7,497 nt of DNA from JBJXFY01 sp046155815. GTDB taxonomy: Bacteria; Verrucomicrobiota; Verrucomicrobiia; Limisphaerales; CAIMTB01. The notes under the pieces are model-generated. The model had not been told where the DNA came from. It saw nothing but the letters and a program-made list of their open reading frames with translations, and searched no databases. Location of the stretch: assembly GCA_046155815.1 (NCBI GenBank), contig JBJXFY010000343.1:1-7497 (forward strand), in the 5' to 3' direction. Below, piece after piece: positions 7,169 through 7,497 of this stretch. The position numbers and the translations under genes are program-made. The first letter of the stretch is position 1; every line of letters begins with the position of its first letter.

Positions 7169-7184
7169 GCCGCCAGCGGGCGGC
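7169..7184 (+). terminator. GC hairpin after the recombinase stop, weak terminator candidate
   Basis: GCCGCC (7169-7174) pairs with GGCGGC (7179-7184) over a four-base AGCG loop, five bases after the recombinase TGA (7161-7163). A second small stem, CCGG...CCGG (7186-7196), follows. There is no T run, so it would need Rho or another factor to end transcription. Such stems are easy to find by chance in this GC-rich DNA. Confidence 0.25.
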
Positions 7185-7252
7185 ACCGGCTGCCGGACAT
7201 CGCCGCGGGCAGCCCCAATGTTACGAAATGTCGAAAATCCGGCGGCCTCGGC

Positions 7253-7281
7253 TTGACGCCGGTCAGAGTCACTGCTTAAAA
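7253..7281 (+). promoter_or_regulatory. Possible sigma-70-like promoter for the gene at the right end
   Basis: TTGACG (7253-7258) matches the -35 consensus in five of six bases. A 17-bp spacer leads to TTAAAA (7276-7281) as a weak -10 (three of six). It lies in a locally less GC-rich gap between the recombinase and the start at 7439. Transcription would begin near 7288 and give a leader of about 150 bases. An inverted repeat (7281-7287 with 7308-7314) would cover the start point. Confidence 0.35.
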
Positions 7282-7314
7282 GGCCGCCCAGAATGGCTTC
7301 CGGGCCTGCGGCCT
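7281..7314. repeat. Inverted repeat at the predicted transcription start
   Basis: AGGCCGC (7281-7287) is exactly reverse-complementary to GCGGCCT (7308-7314), with 20 bases between. It overlaps the end of the candidate -10 box, so it could be an operator rather than an RNA stem. Seven bases is short for this base composition. Confidence 0.35.
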
Positions 7315-7347
7315 ACACGTCCCACCGGCGTCCGTGCTGGTTCTGTT

Positions 7348-7364
7348 CTGGAACGATCTTCCAG
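7348..7364. repeat. Perfect inverted repeat CTGGAA-N5-TTCCAG in the leader
   Basis: CTGGAA (7348-7353) and TTCCAG (7359-7364) are perfect inverted copies around CGATC. They could form a compact hairpin in the leader RNA or a protein-binding palindrome on DNA. No T run follows, so it is not an intrinsic terminator. It is 75 bases before the start codon at 7439. Confidence 0.4.
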
Positions 7365-7415
7365 CGACAGGCCGTCAGTGTCCCCTCTTCAAGCCGAATT
7401 CAGGCATTGGCACCT

Positions 7416-7433
7416 CAAACCCAAACCCAAACA
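7416..7433 (+). repeat. CAAACC tandem hexamer just before a start codon
   Basis: CAAACC, CAAACC and CAAACA follow one another at 7416-7433, ending five bases before ATG 7439. The stretch is free of G and T, so it should be unstructured in RNA. It occupies the place where a Shine-Dalgarno would sit, and may help ribosomes load without one. This role is inference. Confidence 0.5.
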
Positions 7434-7438
7434 TCCCC

Positions 7439-7497
7439 ATGAACCATCGCTTCCCCATGAAGTCAGGGCATGGCCTCCGCCTGGCGCTCGCAGCCGG
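7439..7497 (+). CDS. N-terminal start of a gene cut by the right edge, likely exported protein
   Basis: ATG at 7439 opens a frame that runs to the window end, reading MNHRFPMKSGHGLRLALAA. A basic start followed by an apolar Leu/Ala run looks like the beginning of a signal peptide. An in-frame ATG at 7457 (MKSGHG) is an alternative start. Codons are GC-rich again after the poorer leader, and a possible promoter, leader stem and CAAACC repeat precede it. The product cannot be named from 19 codons. Confidence 0.5.
   Translation, partial: MNHRFPMKSGHGLRLALAA

Overview
The window is about 7.5 kb of very GC-rich bacterial chromosome, with six complete protein genes and a gene fragment at each end. 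I see no rRNA, tRNA, CRISPR array, insertion sequence or phage module. Secreted enzymes sit beside plain housekeeping genes, Tat/Sec export signals show a Gram-negative-like envelope, and no gene has a clear Shine-Dalgarno sequence. That combination suggests a PVC-group bacterium, perhaps Verrucomicrobiota. This is inference from gene content and style, not a placement by marker genes.

Layout. Bases 1-49 are the last codons of an upstream plus-strand gene, followed at once by a strong hairpin (50-87) that looks like its terminator. Next, on the plus strand, come two exported enzymes: a Sec-secreted calcineurin-like metallophosphoesterase with extra N- and C-terminal domains (150-1718), and a Tat-exported FAD-dependent oxidoreductase (1797-3515). 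They are 78 bp apart and may form one unit acting outside the cytoplasm. Their substrates cannot be read from the sequence.

A short convergent gap (3516-3591) separates them from a minus-strand operon of shikimate kinase aroK (4617-5156) and epoxyqueuosine reductase queG (3592-4620), whose stop and start codons overlap as ATGA. A 116 bp divergent spacer leads to plus-strand purC (5273-6166, purine synthesis), then a Xer-type tyrosine recombinase (6210-7163), probably the chromosome-dimer resolution enzyme. The last 334 bp are less GC-rich. They hold a possible promoter, two inverted repeats, a CAAACC tandem repeat and the first codons of a further gene (7439 onward).

The central block is ordinary core metabolism (aromatic amino acids, tRNA modification, purines) plus chromosome maintenance. 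I did not find a convincing new system. The more unusual points are the tandem 15-bp repeat that encodes the phosphoesterase signal peptide core, with a 15-bp copy elsewhere in an intergenic gap, the consistent lack of Shine-Dalgarno sites, and the structured leader at the right end.
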